This document shows positions 23,314 to 32,800 of a stretch of 64,000 nt of DNA, piece after piece. The stretch lies in assembly GCA_017555025.1 (NCBI GenBank), contig JAFZHC010000039.1:1-64000 (forward strand), given 5' to 3'. Under the pieces are notes generated by a model that was given only the letters and a program-made list of their open reading frames with translations, searched no databases and had not been told where the DNA came from. Position 1 is the first letter of the stretch. The number at the start of each line of letters is the position of its first letter. This DNA comes from Akkermansia sp. GTDB lineage: Bacteria; Verrucomicrobiota; Verrucomicrobiia; Verrucomicrobiales; Akkermansiaceae. The translations under genes and the position numbers were made by a program.

Positions 23314-25170
23314 TCAGGCTTGATTAAGCAGTCGTCTCAAATCGGTAATCTGAATACTCAGCGTGTTGAATTCCTCGGTAGAGAGATTGCCGCTGTTAAT
23401 ACGGGCTTTAATGATGTCAATTCGTGCCTCAATCGCATCTCGGGCTGCTCGTGAGCATGCCTGTTCGGTCAGAGCGGTGACATCGGGCAGGGGCATGGGC
23501 TCATGGCTCATATCCCTGATGGCGGCAGCCTGTTCGGGGGGGAGGCTTTGTTCAAAAGTTTTCCACGCTTCATCGTTGCCCGGCTGCGGTAATTTTTCCA
23601 GTAATCGTTGCAGAATCGAGCCACCAGCTAGGAGGGTGATAGGCTCCTGAAGTTCTTCTATGCGCTCAACCAGCGCATGCTGTACTCGGCTATCCGCCGC
23701 TGCCAAGGCAATGAGATTGCGGATGGTGGGGTGCAGACGGATGGCTCTGACTTTTACCGGCGGGGTGAAGACGGCAGCGGTTGCCCCCCCGTCTGAGGGG
23801 GAATAATCGTCTTCCTGTTCCTCTTCCTCTCTGCGGGCAGAGTAATCCTGCGGGGCATTTTTGCGGGAGCGGATGATTTCCTCTACGGTCAGGCGTAAAT
23901 CATCCAGTCCTGTGTTCAGGCGGCTGGCCAAATCGGTCACGGCAACGCCGCGTCGAATGGGGTCGGTTATCTCGGCTGCCAGGTCGGCCATGCGGGGAAT
24001 GAGAGCTGCTCTGGCATTGGCGTCTCCCTTAGTGGATTGCATCTCAATACTTGTACGTACTTCGAGGTAGGGACGAGCTTCGGCAATGGCTTGCTGTAGT
24101 GCCTCCGCCCCCTGAGCCTTAATGAGGGAGTCCGGGTCTTCTCCGGCGGGAAGGCTTGCCATGTATACCTCCATGCCGGCTGCGGCCAGCTTGCGGAAAG
24201 TTTTTTCGCTGGCTTTTATGCCGGCGGAATCTCCATCATAGCAAAGAACTGCCTTTTTGGCATATTTGCGCAGAATATTGGCGTGCTCATCGGTGAAGGC
24301 GGTGCCCAGACCCGCAACGGCATTGCGAATTTCGGCTTTTTCATGGCAGGCGATGACGTCCAGCTGCCCTTCGCACACAACTACCGTCATGCCTGCTTTG
24401 GCAATGGCGCCGGTGGCTTTGTAGAGGCCGAACAGTAACTCGCCTTTGTGGAAGGCTACGGTATCTGCCGTATTGACGTATTTGCGCGGGTCTTGTCCTT
24501 CAGCCATAATGCGCCCGGAAAATCCCACAATTTCTCCACGCACATTGTGAATGGGGAACATGAGGCGGTCGCGGAAGACGGGGTAGGCACCGCGGCTGCC
24601 CATGCTGAGCAGGTAGGCCTCAGTCAGCAGACGGTTGTCCATATTGGCTGCTGAAGCCAGTTGTTGCAAGGGGCGGAAATCGGGCGGAGCCCAGCCGAGT
24701 TGCCAAGATTTGGCAATTTCAATGTTGAACTCGCGTTCCTTCAGGTAAGCTCGCACATGGTCAGCCTCTCGGCTGCGGCAGAGCTGGCGGTGGAAATAGT
24801 CCGAGGCCAGCTGGTTGGCCTCAATCACGCGGGCTCGTAACCAGCGGCGGCGGGCGGCCTCGGGATTTTCTTCTTCCTCGATAACGGGTATGCCGTTCAT
24901 ATCTGCCACACGGCGAAGTGCCGTGGGGTAGTCGAGGTTTTCAAACATCATGATGAACTTCACCGCATCGCCGCCCACGCCGCAACCAAAGCATTTGAAA
25001 GTCTGGCGTGCCGGGTTGATGTGGAAGGATGGAGTTTTTTCGTTATGAAACGGACAGCAAGCCTTCCACGCATTGCCTGCGCGTCGCAGCTGAATGTAGC
25101 GTCCTATAATCTCTACCACATCGGCAGAGTCTTTAATGCGCGCTACGCATTCTTCTGTTATACGCGGCAT
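23314..25170 (-). CDS. dnaG: DNA primase DnaG
   Basis: 618 residues, the usual DnaG length. It makes RNA primers for the replication fork. The N-terminal zinc finger is CPFHNEKTPSFH ... FKCFGCGVGGD (Cys, His, Cys, Cys). Next come the RNA polymerase basic segment (YFHRQLCRSREADHVRAYLKER, LGWAPPDF and VRGEIVGFSGRIM) and the Toprim core with VVCEGQLDVIACHE and the acidic YDGDSAG. The C-terminal 150 residues correspond to the helicase-interaction domain, which is only weakly conserved and includes a polyacidic linker (REEEEQEDDYSPSD). It lies 8 bases after aroA and is followed by the dynamin-like gene, so it should be transcribed with aroA and the PPIase. Confidence 0.96.
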   Translation of the reverse strand: MPRITEECVARIKDSADVVEIIGRYIQLRRAGNAWKACCPFHNEKTPSFHINPARQTFKCFGCGVGGDAVKFIMMFENLDYPTALRRVADMNGIPVIEEEENPEAARRRWLRARVIEANQLASDYFHRQLCRSREADHVRAYLKEREFNIEIAKSWQLGWAPPDFRPLQQLASAANMDNRLLTEAYLLSMGSRGAYPVFRDRLMFPIHNVRGEIVGFSGRIMAEGQDPRKYVNTADTVAFHKGELLFGLYKATGAIAKAGMTVVVCEGQLDVIACHEKAEIRNAVAGLGTAFTDEHANILRKYAKKAVLCYDGDSAGIKASEKTFRKLAAAGMEVYMASLPAGEDPDSLIKAQGAEALQQAIAEARPYLEVRTSIEMQSTKGDANARAALIPRMADLAAEITDPIRRGVAVTDLASRLNTGLDDLRLTVEEIIRSRKNAPQDYSARREEEEQEDDYSPSDGGATAAVFTPPVKVRAIRLHPTIRNLIALAAADSRVQHALVERIEELQEPITLLAGGSILQRLLEKLPQPGNDEAWKTFEQSLPPEQAAAIRDMSHEPMPLPDVTALTEQACSRAARDAIEARIDIIKARINSGNLSTEEFNTLSIQITDLRRLLNQA

Positions 25171-25178
25171 GGTGGCGA

Positions 25179-26486
25179 TCAGGAAATGAGCTCGCGCAGG
25201 TGCTCTTCGAACCCGGGATAGGATGTATTAATGTTGGTACAGTTCAACAGCGTGGTTTCGCCATCTGCATGCAGACCGGCCATCAGGAAGGCCATGGCAA
25301 TGCGGTGGTCGTGGTAGCTGTCCATCACGGCTCCGTGCAGTGGTTGCCCACCTGTAATGACGAGCCCATCTTCAAAGTCTTCAACATTGGCTCCCATGGC
25401 TCGCAGGTTGTTCACCGTGGTGGTAATGCGGTCGCTTTCCTTCACGCGAAGTTCTGCGGCATTGCGGATGCTGGTGGAACCATTGGCAAAGGCAGCAGCC
25501 ACGGCCAGTACAGGGATTTCGTCAATAAGATTGGGGATTTCGTGCTTGAGGATGACGGTGCCGGTCAGTTGGTCTGCGGTGCGCACGGTAATGTCGCCGT
25601 AGGGTTCACCGCTGTTGTGAACATGGGAAATGGTGATATCTGCTCCCATGCGACGCAGTACGGTGATAATGGCATCTCGCGTGGGATTAAGTCCCACCTG
25701 GCGCAGGGTAATTTCGCTGTTGGGTACAATGCTGGCTGCCACAAGCCAGAAGGCCGCCGAGGAGATGTCGCCGGGAATGGTAATATCCTGCGCCCGGTAG
25801 TGCACCGGGCCGTTGATGGCGATATCGAGCCCATCCTCCGACACCGTGCAGGGTATACCGAAATGGTTGAACAGTTTTTCGGTATGGTCGCGGGTAATTG
25901 CCGGCTGATGTACTGATGTGGTGCCTGCGGTGAGCATGCCTGCCAGCAGAACCGCGCTCTTTACCTGAGCGCTAGCCATCGGCAGCTCATAATGAATGGG
26001 GGTCAGTGTGCGCCCCTTGATTTGAAGCGGTGCACAGCCGGGCTTTTCACCGCAGGCCTCAATGTCGGCACCCATTTGGGAGAGCGGGTCGATGATGCGT
26101 TTCATCGGGCGGCTGCACAGCGAGGGGTCGCCGAACATGCGGCTGCTAAAGGGGAGCGCAGCCATGATGCCGGCCATCAGGCGCATGCCGGTACCGGAGT
26201 TGCCGCAATCAATATCTTTTGCCGGGGCAGCAGGCGCCATGGCGGTACCCGTGAGCGTGAAATTCTGCGGGCAGTCGCCGGGGGTAACTTCGGCACCCAG
26301 TTGTTGCATGGCTCGCAGCGTGTTGAGACAGTCTTCGCTGCACAGGTAGTTGTTGACCTGCATGCTGCCCTCGGCCAGGGCGCCAAGTATGGCAACGCGG
26401 TGGGAAATACTTTTATCGCCCGGCACGGTAATGGTACCGTGCAGTCCGCCTGTGGCTCTGCGGGTGGTTATTGTGTCACTTGACAT
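25179..26486 (-). CDS. aroA: 3-phosphoshikimate 1-carboxyvinyltransferase (EPSP synthase)
   Basis: 435 residues. It joins shikimate-3-phosphate and phosphoenolpyruvate in the sixth step of the shikimate pathway. The markers include GTITVPGDKSISHRVAILG at the N-terminus, DCGNSGTGMRLMAGI, and the RPMKRIIDPLSQMGA block. The second half has ELRVKESDRITT and DSYHDHRIAMAF, the phosphoenolpyruvate-binding region. The pattern is typical of class II (glyphosate-tolerant) type enzymes, with an Ala-free LMAGIMAA-like stretch. That class assignment is tentative. Its start overlaps the PPIase stop by 11 bases, indicating translational coupling, and dnaG follows after 8 bases. Confidence 0.95.
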   Translation of the reverse strand: MSSDTITTRRATGGLHGTITVPGDKSISHRVAILGALAEGSMQVNNYLCSEDCLNTLRAMQQLGAEVTPGDCPQNFTLTGTAMAPAAPAKDIDCGNSGTGMRLMAGIMAALPFSSRMFGDPSLCSRPMKRIIDPLSQMGADIEACGEKPGCAPLQIKGRTLTPIHYELPMASAQVKSAVLLAGMLTAGTTSVHQPAITRDHTEKLFNHFGIPCTVSEDGLDIAINGPVHYRAQDITIPGDISSAAFWLVAASIVPNSEITLRQVGLNPTRDAIITVLRRMGADITISHVHNSGEPYGDITVRTADQLTGTVILKHEIPNLIDEIPVLAVAAAFANGSTSIRNAAELRVKESDRITTTVNNLRAMGANVEDFEDGLVITGGQPLHGAVMDSYHDHRIAMAFLMAGLHADGETTLLNCTNINTSYPGFEEHLRELIS

Positions 26487-27507
26487 GAGTCTTAATGCGT
26501 TTTTTGATAAATCCTTCTTTTACAGCGCCTTTGAACCATGCATCCGTTGCCTGTTCCCGGCGTACGCTTTCAATAGCGGTACGGATGCTCTCTCGGCTTT
26601 CATTGAGTGTTCTGTTGCCGGCGGGGGTGATGTCGCCTGCCAGCAGAATATGCCACCCCCAGCGACTGCGGGCAATCGTGGGTGTGGAGGCGGCTATGGC
26701 ATTTTCGCCGAACAGAGGCAGCTCGGGCAGGGGGCGCTCAGCGGTGTCTTCTATTCGCCCCAGAGTTCCGCCGCGAGGGGCGCTGTTTTCATCCTCGCTG
26801 TATTCACGGGCAAGGGCTGCAAAATCTTCACCATTCTGCAGACGCTCCATCAGCTGTTCTATTTGCAGCTGAACATCTGCCGGGTTTTTGTGCAGGGTGG
26901 CAAGGAAGATGTGACTCACTTCCCGATATGCCGGAGCCGGTAGCTCTGTCTGCAATTGATGGAAAATGCGCTCCGTCTCTTCCTCGCTTACGCTGCAAAA
27001 GGGCTTAATGGCTTGCTCCAGCAGCTCGGCGGACTGCAGGCGTACATTGAGTTTGTTTATATATTGCTGTCGGTCGGTGTAACCCTGACCTGCAAGCCAG
27101 CTATCGAATGTTGCGCTGTCAGCTGCTCGTTTGGCCAGTCGTTCAACTTCTGCCTGCGCTGCCTCTCCGCAGTCCGGCAGGCGGGTTTCGTTGTAACGGG
27201 TGCGGATGTGCAGGAGTTTGCCTCGCACCAATTCCATCAGCATGGAGGCCCGGCGTGCAGGCTCGCTCTCGGTACGGCCGGCAAGTGCATTCTGCTCGGC
27301 TTCATGGCGGTTAAGCTGAGCCATGGTAATGGGCTCTCCATACACCTCCGCCACAATTTCGGAGCGGTCCGGTGCGGCTGTCTTGTCCCCATATATGGAT
27401 TTCCAAAGCGGGCCATGCCACACCAGCAAATCCACCCCGAGGTAGAGTAAAACGCTGCTGAAAATAATCAGCTTATACAGGCTGTATTTGAGGGAGGAAA
27501 GCTTCAC
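26476..27507 (-). CDS. Membrane-anchored PpiC/SurA-type peptidyl-prolyl isomerase
   Basis: 343 residues with a GTG start at 27507. An N-terminal membrane segment (LIIFSSVLLYLGVDLLVW) puts the rest in the periplasm. A SurA-like N-terminal chaperone part (IVAEVYGEPITMAQLNRHEAEQ) precedes one parvulin domain (about 200-300). It is seen in YREVSHIFLATL, ALAREYSEDENSAPRGGTLGRI and RSRWGWHILL, with the family's HI and GWHI residues. It assists folding of exported and outer-membrane proteins, which fits an organism with very large autotransporters. The first gene of the run with aroA and dnaG, it has a promoter whose -10 element ends 6 bases before the GTG. Confidence 0.9.
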   Translation of the reverse strand: MKLSSLKYSLYKLIIFSSVLLYLGVDLLVWHGPLWKSIYGDKTAAPDRSEIVAEVYGEPITMAQLNRHEAEQNALAGRTESEPARRASMLMELVRGKLLHIRTRYNETRLPDCGEAAQAEVERLAKRAADSATFDSWLAGQGYTDRQQYINKLNVRLQSAELLEQAIKPFCSVSEEETERIFHQLQTELPAPAYREVSHIFLATLHKNPADVQLQIEQLMERLQNGEDFAALAREYSEDENSAPRGGTLGRIEDTAERPLPELPLFGENAIAASTPTIARSRWGWHILLAGDITPAGNRTLNESRESIRTAIESVRREQATDAWFKGAVKEGFIKKRIKTHVK

Positions 27508-27513
27508 GCGCGT

Positions 27514-27542
27514 ATTTTACCCGCTTTCTCTTGCGTTTGCAA
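27514..27542 (-). promoter_or_regulatory. Promoter of the PPIase-aroA-dnaG run
   Basis: Minus-strand TTGCAA (27542-27537), a 17-base spacer and TAAAAT (27519-27514), only 6 bases before the GTG start at 27507. This supports GTG as the true start of a leaderless mRNA. Confidence 0.72.
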
Positions 27543-27600
27543 ACAAAAAGCGTGTTCACAGACCTTGCGTCAAAAATACTCCGGGGGTGTTGTTCCGTGC

Positions 27601-27629
27601 TTGCCAAACGTGTGAGCCTGTGCTATATT
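27601..27629 (+). promoter_or_regulatory. Promoter of the rppH run
   Basis: TTGCCA (27601-27606), a 17-base spacer and TATATT (27624-27629). The predicted leader to the ATG at 27651 is about 15 bases. Confidence 0.72.
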
Positions 27630-27650
27630 ACCCGCGATATTCAGACATAT

Positions 27651-28121
27651 ATGCCTCAATCAACGGAACTGTATCGCCCGAATGCCGCCATCATCTATCA
27701 ACGCAATGATGGCACGGTGCTGGTGTGTGAACGCGTTAAACCTGTCGGTGCCTGGCAGTTCCCTCAGGGCGGTATTAAGAAAGGTGAGGCTCCTTTGAGT
27801 GCGGCCTGCCGCGAAGGGATGGAGGAGACCGGTTTTCGCCCCAATGAGTACGAGGTCATAGCTGAGCACGGTCCTTACCGCTATGATTACCCGCCCAAGG
27901 AGCGTGAGCGTGTGTTGCGCAAGCGTGGTATTCCCTATGCCGGCCAAGAGCAGTATTACTTCCTTTGCCTGATGCACAGCGATGCCGCTGAGCCTTGGCT
28001 GGATAACAAGGAATTCCGCGATTATAAGTGGGTGAAGCCCGAGGATTTTGACTACGACGCCTTGCCGGATTTCAAACGAGGGGTCTATGAGCAGGTGATG
28101 CGTGATTTCTTCGGTGTGTGA
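27651..28121 (+). CDS. rppH: RNA pyrophosphohydrolase-type Nudix hydrolase
   Basis: 156 residues from the ATG at 27651; longer frames would include the promoter. The Nudix box is complete: GGIKKGEAPLSAACREGMEETGF fits GX5EX7REUXEEXGU, and the start YRPNAAIIYQRNDGTVLVCERVKPVGAWQFPQGG is the RppH/Ap4A hydrolase layout. Other RppH-like blocks are GQEQYYFLCLM and the FKRGVYEQVMRDF end. RppH removes pyrophosphate from mRNA 5' ends and triggers decay; diadenosine polyphosphate hydrolysis is a common side activity. Its stop codon overlaps the trmO start (TGATG), so the three genes from here to 29856 are translationally coupled. Confidence 0.92.
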   Translation: MPQSTELYRPNAAIIYQRNDGTVLVCERVKPVGAWQFPQGGIKKGEAPLSAACREGMEETGFRPNEYEVIAEHGPYRYDYPPKERERVLRKRGIPYAGQEQYYFLCLMHSDAAEPWLDNKEFRDYKWVKPEDFDYDALPDFKRGVYEQVMRDFFGV

Positions 28122-28783
28122 TGGAACCGGTGGCGTACATTCGTTCGCCGTTTGCGGACAAATTCGGTGTGCCCCGTCAGGGGAATCTGGCTCCGCACGT
28201 TATCAGCGAGATTGTTTTTGAACCGGCTTTTCGTAACCCGGAATGTGTGCGAGGGCTTGAAGCTTTCAGCCATCTCTGGCTGATATGGGGCTTTCATTGC
28301 AATGAAGGCGCCGGTTGGCACCCTACGGTAAGGCCACCGCGCCTGGGGGGCAATACGCGCGTGGGGGTGTTTGCCACACGTTCACCTTTCCGCCCCAATG
28401 GGCTGGGGCTTTCGGTTGTTAAGTTGGTATCTGTTGAGGATGGCCCGGTGCTGCGGGTAAGTGGGGCTGATATGGTGGATGGTACGCCTATTTACGATAT
28501 TAAACCCTACATCCCGTATGCTGATAGCCTGCCGGATGCTACCGGCGGTTTTACCGAAACGCCACGTGTGATGTTGGAGGTGCAGCTGGAATGTCCTGTG
28601 CCACGGCAGGCACCCGCTGATTGGGAGCTTGCCATGCGCGAGGTGCTGGCTCAGGACCCTCGCCCCGCTTACCAGCAGGATGCGGAGCGCCTCTACCATA
28701 TCATCCTGAAGCCTTTCGAGGTAAGCTTCCGTGTGCAGGACGGCGTGGCTCATGTGGAGAAAATCAGCCCTATGTCGTTATGA
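28121..28783 (+). CDS. trmO: tRNA (adenine-N6)-methyltransferase TrmO (TsaA family)
   Basis: 220 residues from the ATG at 28121, which overlaps the rppH stop codon. It carries the UPF0066/TsaA beta-barrel that uses S-adenosylmethionine. TrmO methylates N6 of t6A37 in tRNA-Thr(GGU). Conserved parts are AYIRSPFADKFGVPRQGNL, FEPAFRNPECVRGLEAFSHLWLIWGFH, RPPRLGGNTRVGVFATRSPFRPNGLGLSVVKL and GTPIYDIKPYIPYADS, a near-complete set of family motifs. The C-terminal extension (FEVSFRVQDGVAHVEKI) matches the longer class of members. The stop codon overlaps the next gene's ATG (ATGATG). Confidence 0.92.
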   Translation: MEPVAYIRSPFADKFGVPRQGNLAPHVISEIVFEPAFRNPECVRGLEAFSHLWLIWGFHCNEGAGWHPTVRPPRLGGNTRVGVFATRSPFRPNGLGLSVVKLVSVEDGPVLRVSGADMVDGTPIYDIKPYIPYADSLPDATGGFTETPRVMLEVQLECPVPRQAPADWELAMREVLAQDPRPAYQQDAERLYHIILKPFEVSFRVQDGVAHVEKISPMSL

Positions 28784-29856
28784 TGACTCGCTTGCAGCAA
28801 GCCTTTGCTCTTAATCAGCAAGAAGGGCTGGAGCAGGGGGGCTCCGTATCCGTATGGCAGAATGGGCAAGAGCTATGTACGCTCTACTGTGGGGAGGCGT
28901 ATAGTGGTGCCGAATGGCAGGCTCATACTCTGGTTCCCATTTATTCTGCCACGAAGCCGGCAGCTGCGGCTTGCCTGTTGCAGGCTCTCTACGATTGCTG
29001 CCGTAGTCCGGAGCTGCTCGTGCGGGATTTATGGCCGTCTTTCCCGGTGCCTGAGCTGAGCATCTCGCAGTTGTTGTCGCATCAATCAGGGCTGGCTGCT
29101 CTGTGTGAGCCCGCACCTCTGGAGGATTTGGAGGCTTGCCGCCATATCATTGAAAAAAGCACTCCGCTGTGGGGGCCTCCACAGCATGGCTACCATCCTC
29201 AGACTTTCGGGCCAATGCTGGATATCCTCATGCTGGAGCTGACTGGACAACGTGTTTGCGATTTCTGGGAGTCTCGGGTACGCGCACCTCTGGCGCTGGA
29301 GTTTTATATCGGTCATCTGCCGGTAGAGCAATACGACAACGTGGCTCAGTTGCGTACCGCCCGCATGCTGGGAGCCATGCCGCGCACGCCCTTTTATCGT
29401 GAGTATTTTGATGAAAGCAGCGCCGTTCACCGGGCTTTTCACAGCATAGTAGGTTATGGTTCTGCGCGGGAGATGAGCACCCCTGCCGCCTGGCAGTGCG
29501 GTTCACCGGCCAAGGGAGGCGTAGCCTCTGCTCGAGGGCTGGCTCAGTTTTACCAGGCTCTGATGGGGCTGTTGCCCGGCAGTCCCTTTGCGCCGGATGT
29601 GCTGGAGTGGATGAGTGCGCCTCAATGCAGCGGTATGGATTGCACGCTGTTGCAGCACTCCGGCTTTACCTGTGGTGCTATGTTTGAACCGGAGGAATTT
29701 TTCCCCGGCGGTGGCTTTGGGCATGCCGGTGCCGGTGGTTCACACGGTTTCTGTGTGCCGGCAACCGGTTTATCTTTTGCTTATGTGATGCGGGGGATGG
29801 AGCTGGGCAATCTGCCCGGCAAACGCGTGCAGCGTTTATTGGCCTGTTTGAGTTGA
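28780..29856 (+). CDS. Serine hydrolase of the beta-lactamase / penicillin-binding family
   Basis: 358 residues from the ATG at 28780, overlapping the trmO stop. It belongs to the class C beta-lactamase-like esterases and peptidases (COG1680). The nucleophile motif SxxK is in PIYSATKPAAA, and the typical QLLSHQSGLAAL follows. A later block (GFGHAGAGGSHGFCVPATGLSFAYVM) fits the HxG-type third motif, and LAQFYQALMG is also a family marker. No signal peptide is seen, so the enzyme is probably cytosolic, and a role as an esterase is more likely than as a beta-lactamase. Its 3' end overlaps the end of the convergent helicase gene by 21 bases. Confidence 0.88.
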   Translation: MMTRLQQAFALNQQEGLEQGGSVSVWQNGQELCTLYCGEAYSGAEWQAHTLVPIYSATKPAAAACLLQALYDCCRSPELLVRDLWPSFPVPELSISQLLSHQSGLAALCEPAPLEDLEACRHIIEKSTPLWGPPQHGYHPQTFGPMLDILMLELTGQRVCDFWESRVRAPLALEFYIGHLPVEQYDNVAQLRTARMLGAMPRTPFYREYFDESSAVHRAFHSIVGYGSAREMSTPAAWQCGSPAKGGVASARGLAQFYQALMGLLPGSPFAPDVLEWMSAPQCSGMDCTLLQHSGFTCGAMFEPEEFFPGGGFGHAGAGGSHGFCVPATGLSFAYVMRGMELGNLPGKRVQRLLACLS

Positions 29857-32800
29857 TATTTCTTGCAACTGATTGCTGATGAGTTCCGCATACTCCTGCG
29901 GGTCTCGCCACCAATCCAGCGCCCAGATGTGCAGGAGCTTCCACCCCAGCGATTGCAGCACACTTTCGCGCAGGATGTCGCGATCGCGTGCCGTGGCTGC
30001 TCCGGCGTAGGTCGGGCCATCCAACACGAGACCGGCTATCATGTTACCGGGGCGATGTTTGTCGGCTATGGCAATATCAATGCGGTAGCCGGATACACCC
30101 AAGTTGCTCACGCAATCCCAGCCGCGAGCTTGGAGGGCGGCGCAGACCGCTTGTTGCAGACCACTCTCGGCATTGCTGCCTCGGGCTCCGTGGTTGTTGA
30201 AATAGGCATTGGCTCCCATGCGGGCGCAGTCCAGGAATCCGCGCAGATCGGCCACGCCGCGGGCGCGGGTGCGGTTCAGGTCAATGTCTTCCGGTTTGAG
30301 TGAGCTGAACACACGCATGCCGGTACGGGCTCGGGTGATGGCAACATTGAGGCGTCGTTCTCCCCCCGTCTGGTTCAGCGGGCCGAAGTTCATGGAGATG
30401 TTGCCCTTTTCATCCGGTCCGAAGGTGGTGGAGAAGTAAATGACACCACGCTCATCTCCCTGTACGTTCTCGAGGTTCTTCACGAAAATGGCTTCGGGAT
30501 TTTCTTCGTCAAAGAAAGGTTCGAGCGTTTCGTCTTCTGCTCGGGCTTTTTCAAACAAATCCTGAATGAGCGCTTGCTGCTGCGTGTTGAATGTCACGAT
30601 ACCGATGCTCGTCATCTCATTGTACTCAAAGCCCGGACTTCGAAGAACGGAAAGAACTTCCTCCACCAGCGCCTGCGCTTCCTTCTTGTTATAGCGTTTG
30701 TTGCCGCGCTCGTAGGTGCCCTCCACGTAGTGGTATTGCAGCGCAGTATCTTGTGCAACCGGAGCCGGGAAAGTGACGAGCTTGTTCTCGTAGTAATTGC
30801 GGTTGGAATAGGCGATCAGGCTCTCTGACTTACTGCGGTAGTGCCAGGTCAGGTTCATTTGCGGTATGCCGCAGGCGAGGCACTCATCGAGAATACTCTC
30901 GAGGTCTACCTCAATCTCTTCCTCTTCTTCCCCCTCGGCTGTTTTGCTTCGGGAGAAGAAGCTGGTGGGCGGCATTTGCCGCGGGTCGCCTACAATGACT
31001 GCACTCTTGCCGCGCCCGATGGCTCCGATGGCATCCCACACGGGTATCTGCGAGGCTTCGTCAAAAATCACAACGTCAAAAGGCTCGGCCTCGGGCGTCA
31101 GGTATTGCGCGACCGACAGCGGGCTCATGAGCATGCAGGGTTTAAGCAGTCGGCTCACGTTTGGCGTAAGGCTCAGCAGGCGGCGAATTGCCTTGTGCGC
31201 ACGCTGCTTGCCAAGCTCGTGCTGAAGTTCAGCCAGTTCTTTGCCGTAGTCCTGAACCCCGAGCGCTTGTTTGCGCAGGCACTGCTGCAAGTGAACTCCG
31301 GCAGATGTCAGCAGCTCCGCATCTTTCTCACGGAAGGATTTGATGTGTGCCTCGTGTGTGGTTGCGTTGAATTGAGTGAGCGTTCTACTGGCATCTACGG
31401 CTGCCATCAGGCGGCAGCGACTCAGGTTAAAGCTTACGGCAGCAGCCAGCCCATCAGCCTTCACATTTCCGGCGGTCAGTTGCTGAACAATATTTGTCAG
31501 CCCGGCCTTGCGTGCCTTTTGGGCGCACTCGTTCCATACGGTTATCATGCGCCATTGTTTGCGGATGGCAAGCATTTCGTTCGCCCACCATTGACCGGCA
31601 CTCTCCTGATTGTCGGCCACGGCAGGCAGGGGGCTTCCCATCAGTTGTGCCAGTTCTGTGCTTACGCTGTGTTTGTTAGTGTTGCTTTCCTGCCATTCGT
31701 CGAGAATAAAGGCGGCCTCTGTTCCTTTCTGCACAGGATTGCCGGCAATAGTCAGATAGCGCTTGCTGAGGGGGAGCACACCCTTGAGCGTGGCCAGAGC
31801 GGTGGCTATGCTGCGTGCTTTGTCCAAGTCAGCCTGCTGCATTTGTATACCCTTACGGTATTGCGGCAAGGTGGGTTCCTTGTGAATAGCGTTCTCCTTG
31901 GCTGCTTTCATGGCCAGCAGCGATTCCAAGTCTTTGCGTATATCCGGTGTCTGGCGGCTGAAGGCATGCATCTGCAATGTTTTGCGAATGCGGCGCGTGG
32001 TAAAGAAGCGGCTGATGAAGTTGGAGAGCTGCGCCATCTTCCATTCCTGATAGAGCGAGGCTATGCTCGCGTTGTCCTCCAGCCCGTCCGGGTAGGGCAA
32101 TGTCAGCTGTGCTTTGTGTTGGCGGTAGCTTTCGGCCTGTGCTAAGGCCTGTTCCAGACTTTGGAGTGCAGCTCCGGCGGTTGCGGGCAGCAGGTCTGTG
32201 TTATCTTGGCCGGCTGTTTCAGCTGCTATGGTGAGCAGCTTGAGCAGGGAATCTGCGTTGCTGCGATACATGTCGGAGTCCAACCCCAATTCGGAGCAAA
32301 GTCTCTTGCAGCAGGAATCCCATGCGCCAGTCACCTGACTGTATTGAGTGAGTGTGCCGGCGAGTTGTTCTTCCCATGTGGTGCTATACTGCTGAGCCGT
32401 AATGCTCTCTGCTACACCGGGGAATAAATGTTCTACTGTTCTGTAGTGCAGCGTGAGCGCTTGCACGTGTGCCTCAATTTCCGCCTTGCGTTCGGCGGTC
32501 AGCGTGAGTAGATTATCTTCGCCGGGAACAAACTCAGGTTGCCGGGGCGCTTCCAGCAAGTGGCATATATCACTATACAGGGAAGTGCCGTCCGGATAAT
32601 GTCGGTGAAGCTCCCAAGGCATAAGGTTGAGCCCATAGCGAACCTTCAGCATGTTGCTGACGGCCTGTTCCCATGTGTTCTTGCCTGCGGGTTGAGAGCT
32701 GCTGTCGAGTGCGGCTTTGAACTGCGCCAGCACCTCTTTCTTGACGGCCTTGTTGGAGTGGAGCTCCAGACAGAAATCGCCCAGTCCGATGCGCTTGAGT

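Noticed and set aside
30841-32145. 434-codon plus-strand frame inside the helicase gene
   Set aside because: Antisense shadow; the minus-strand protein is continuous and has helicase motifs on both sides.
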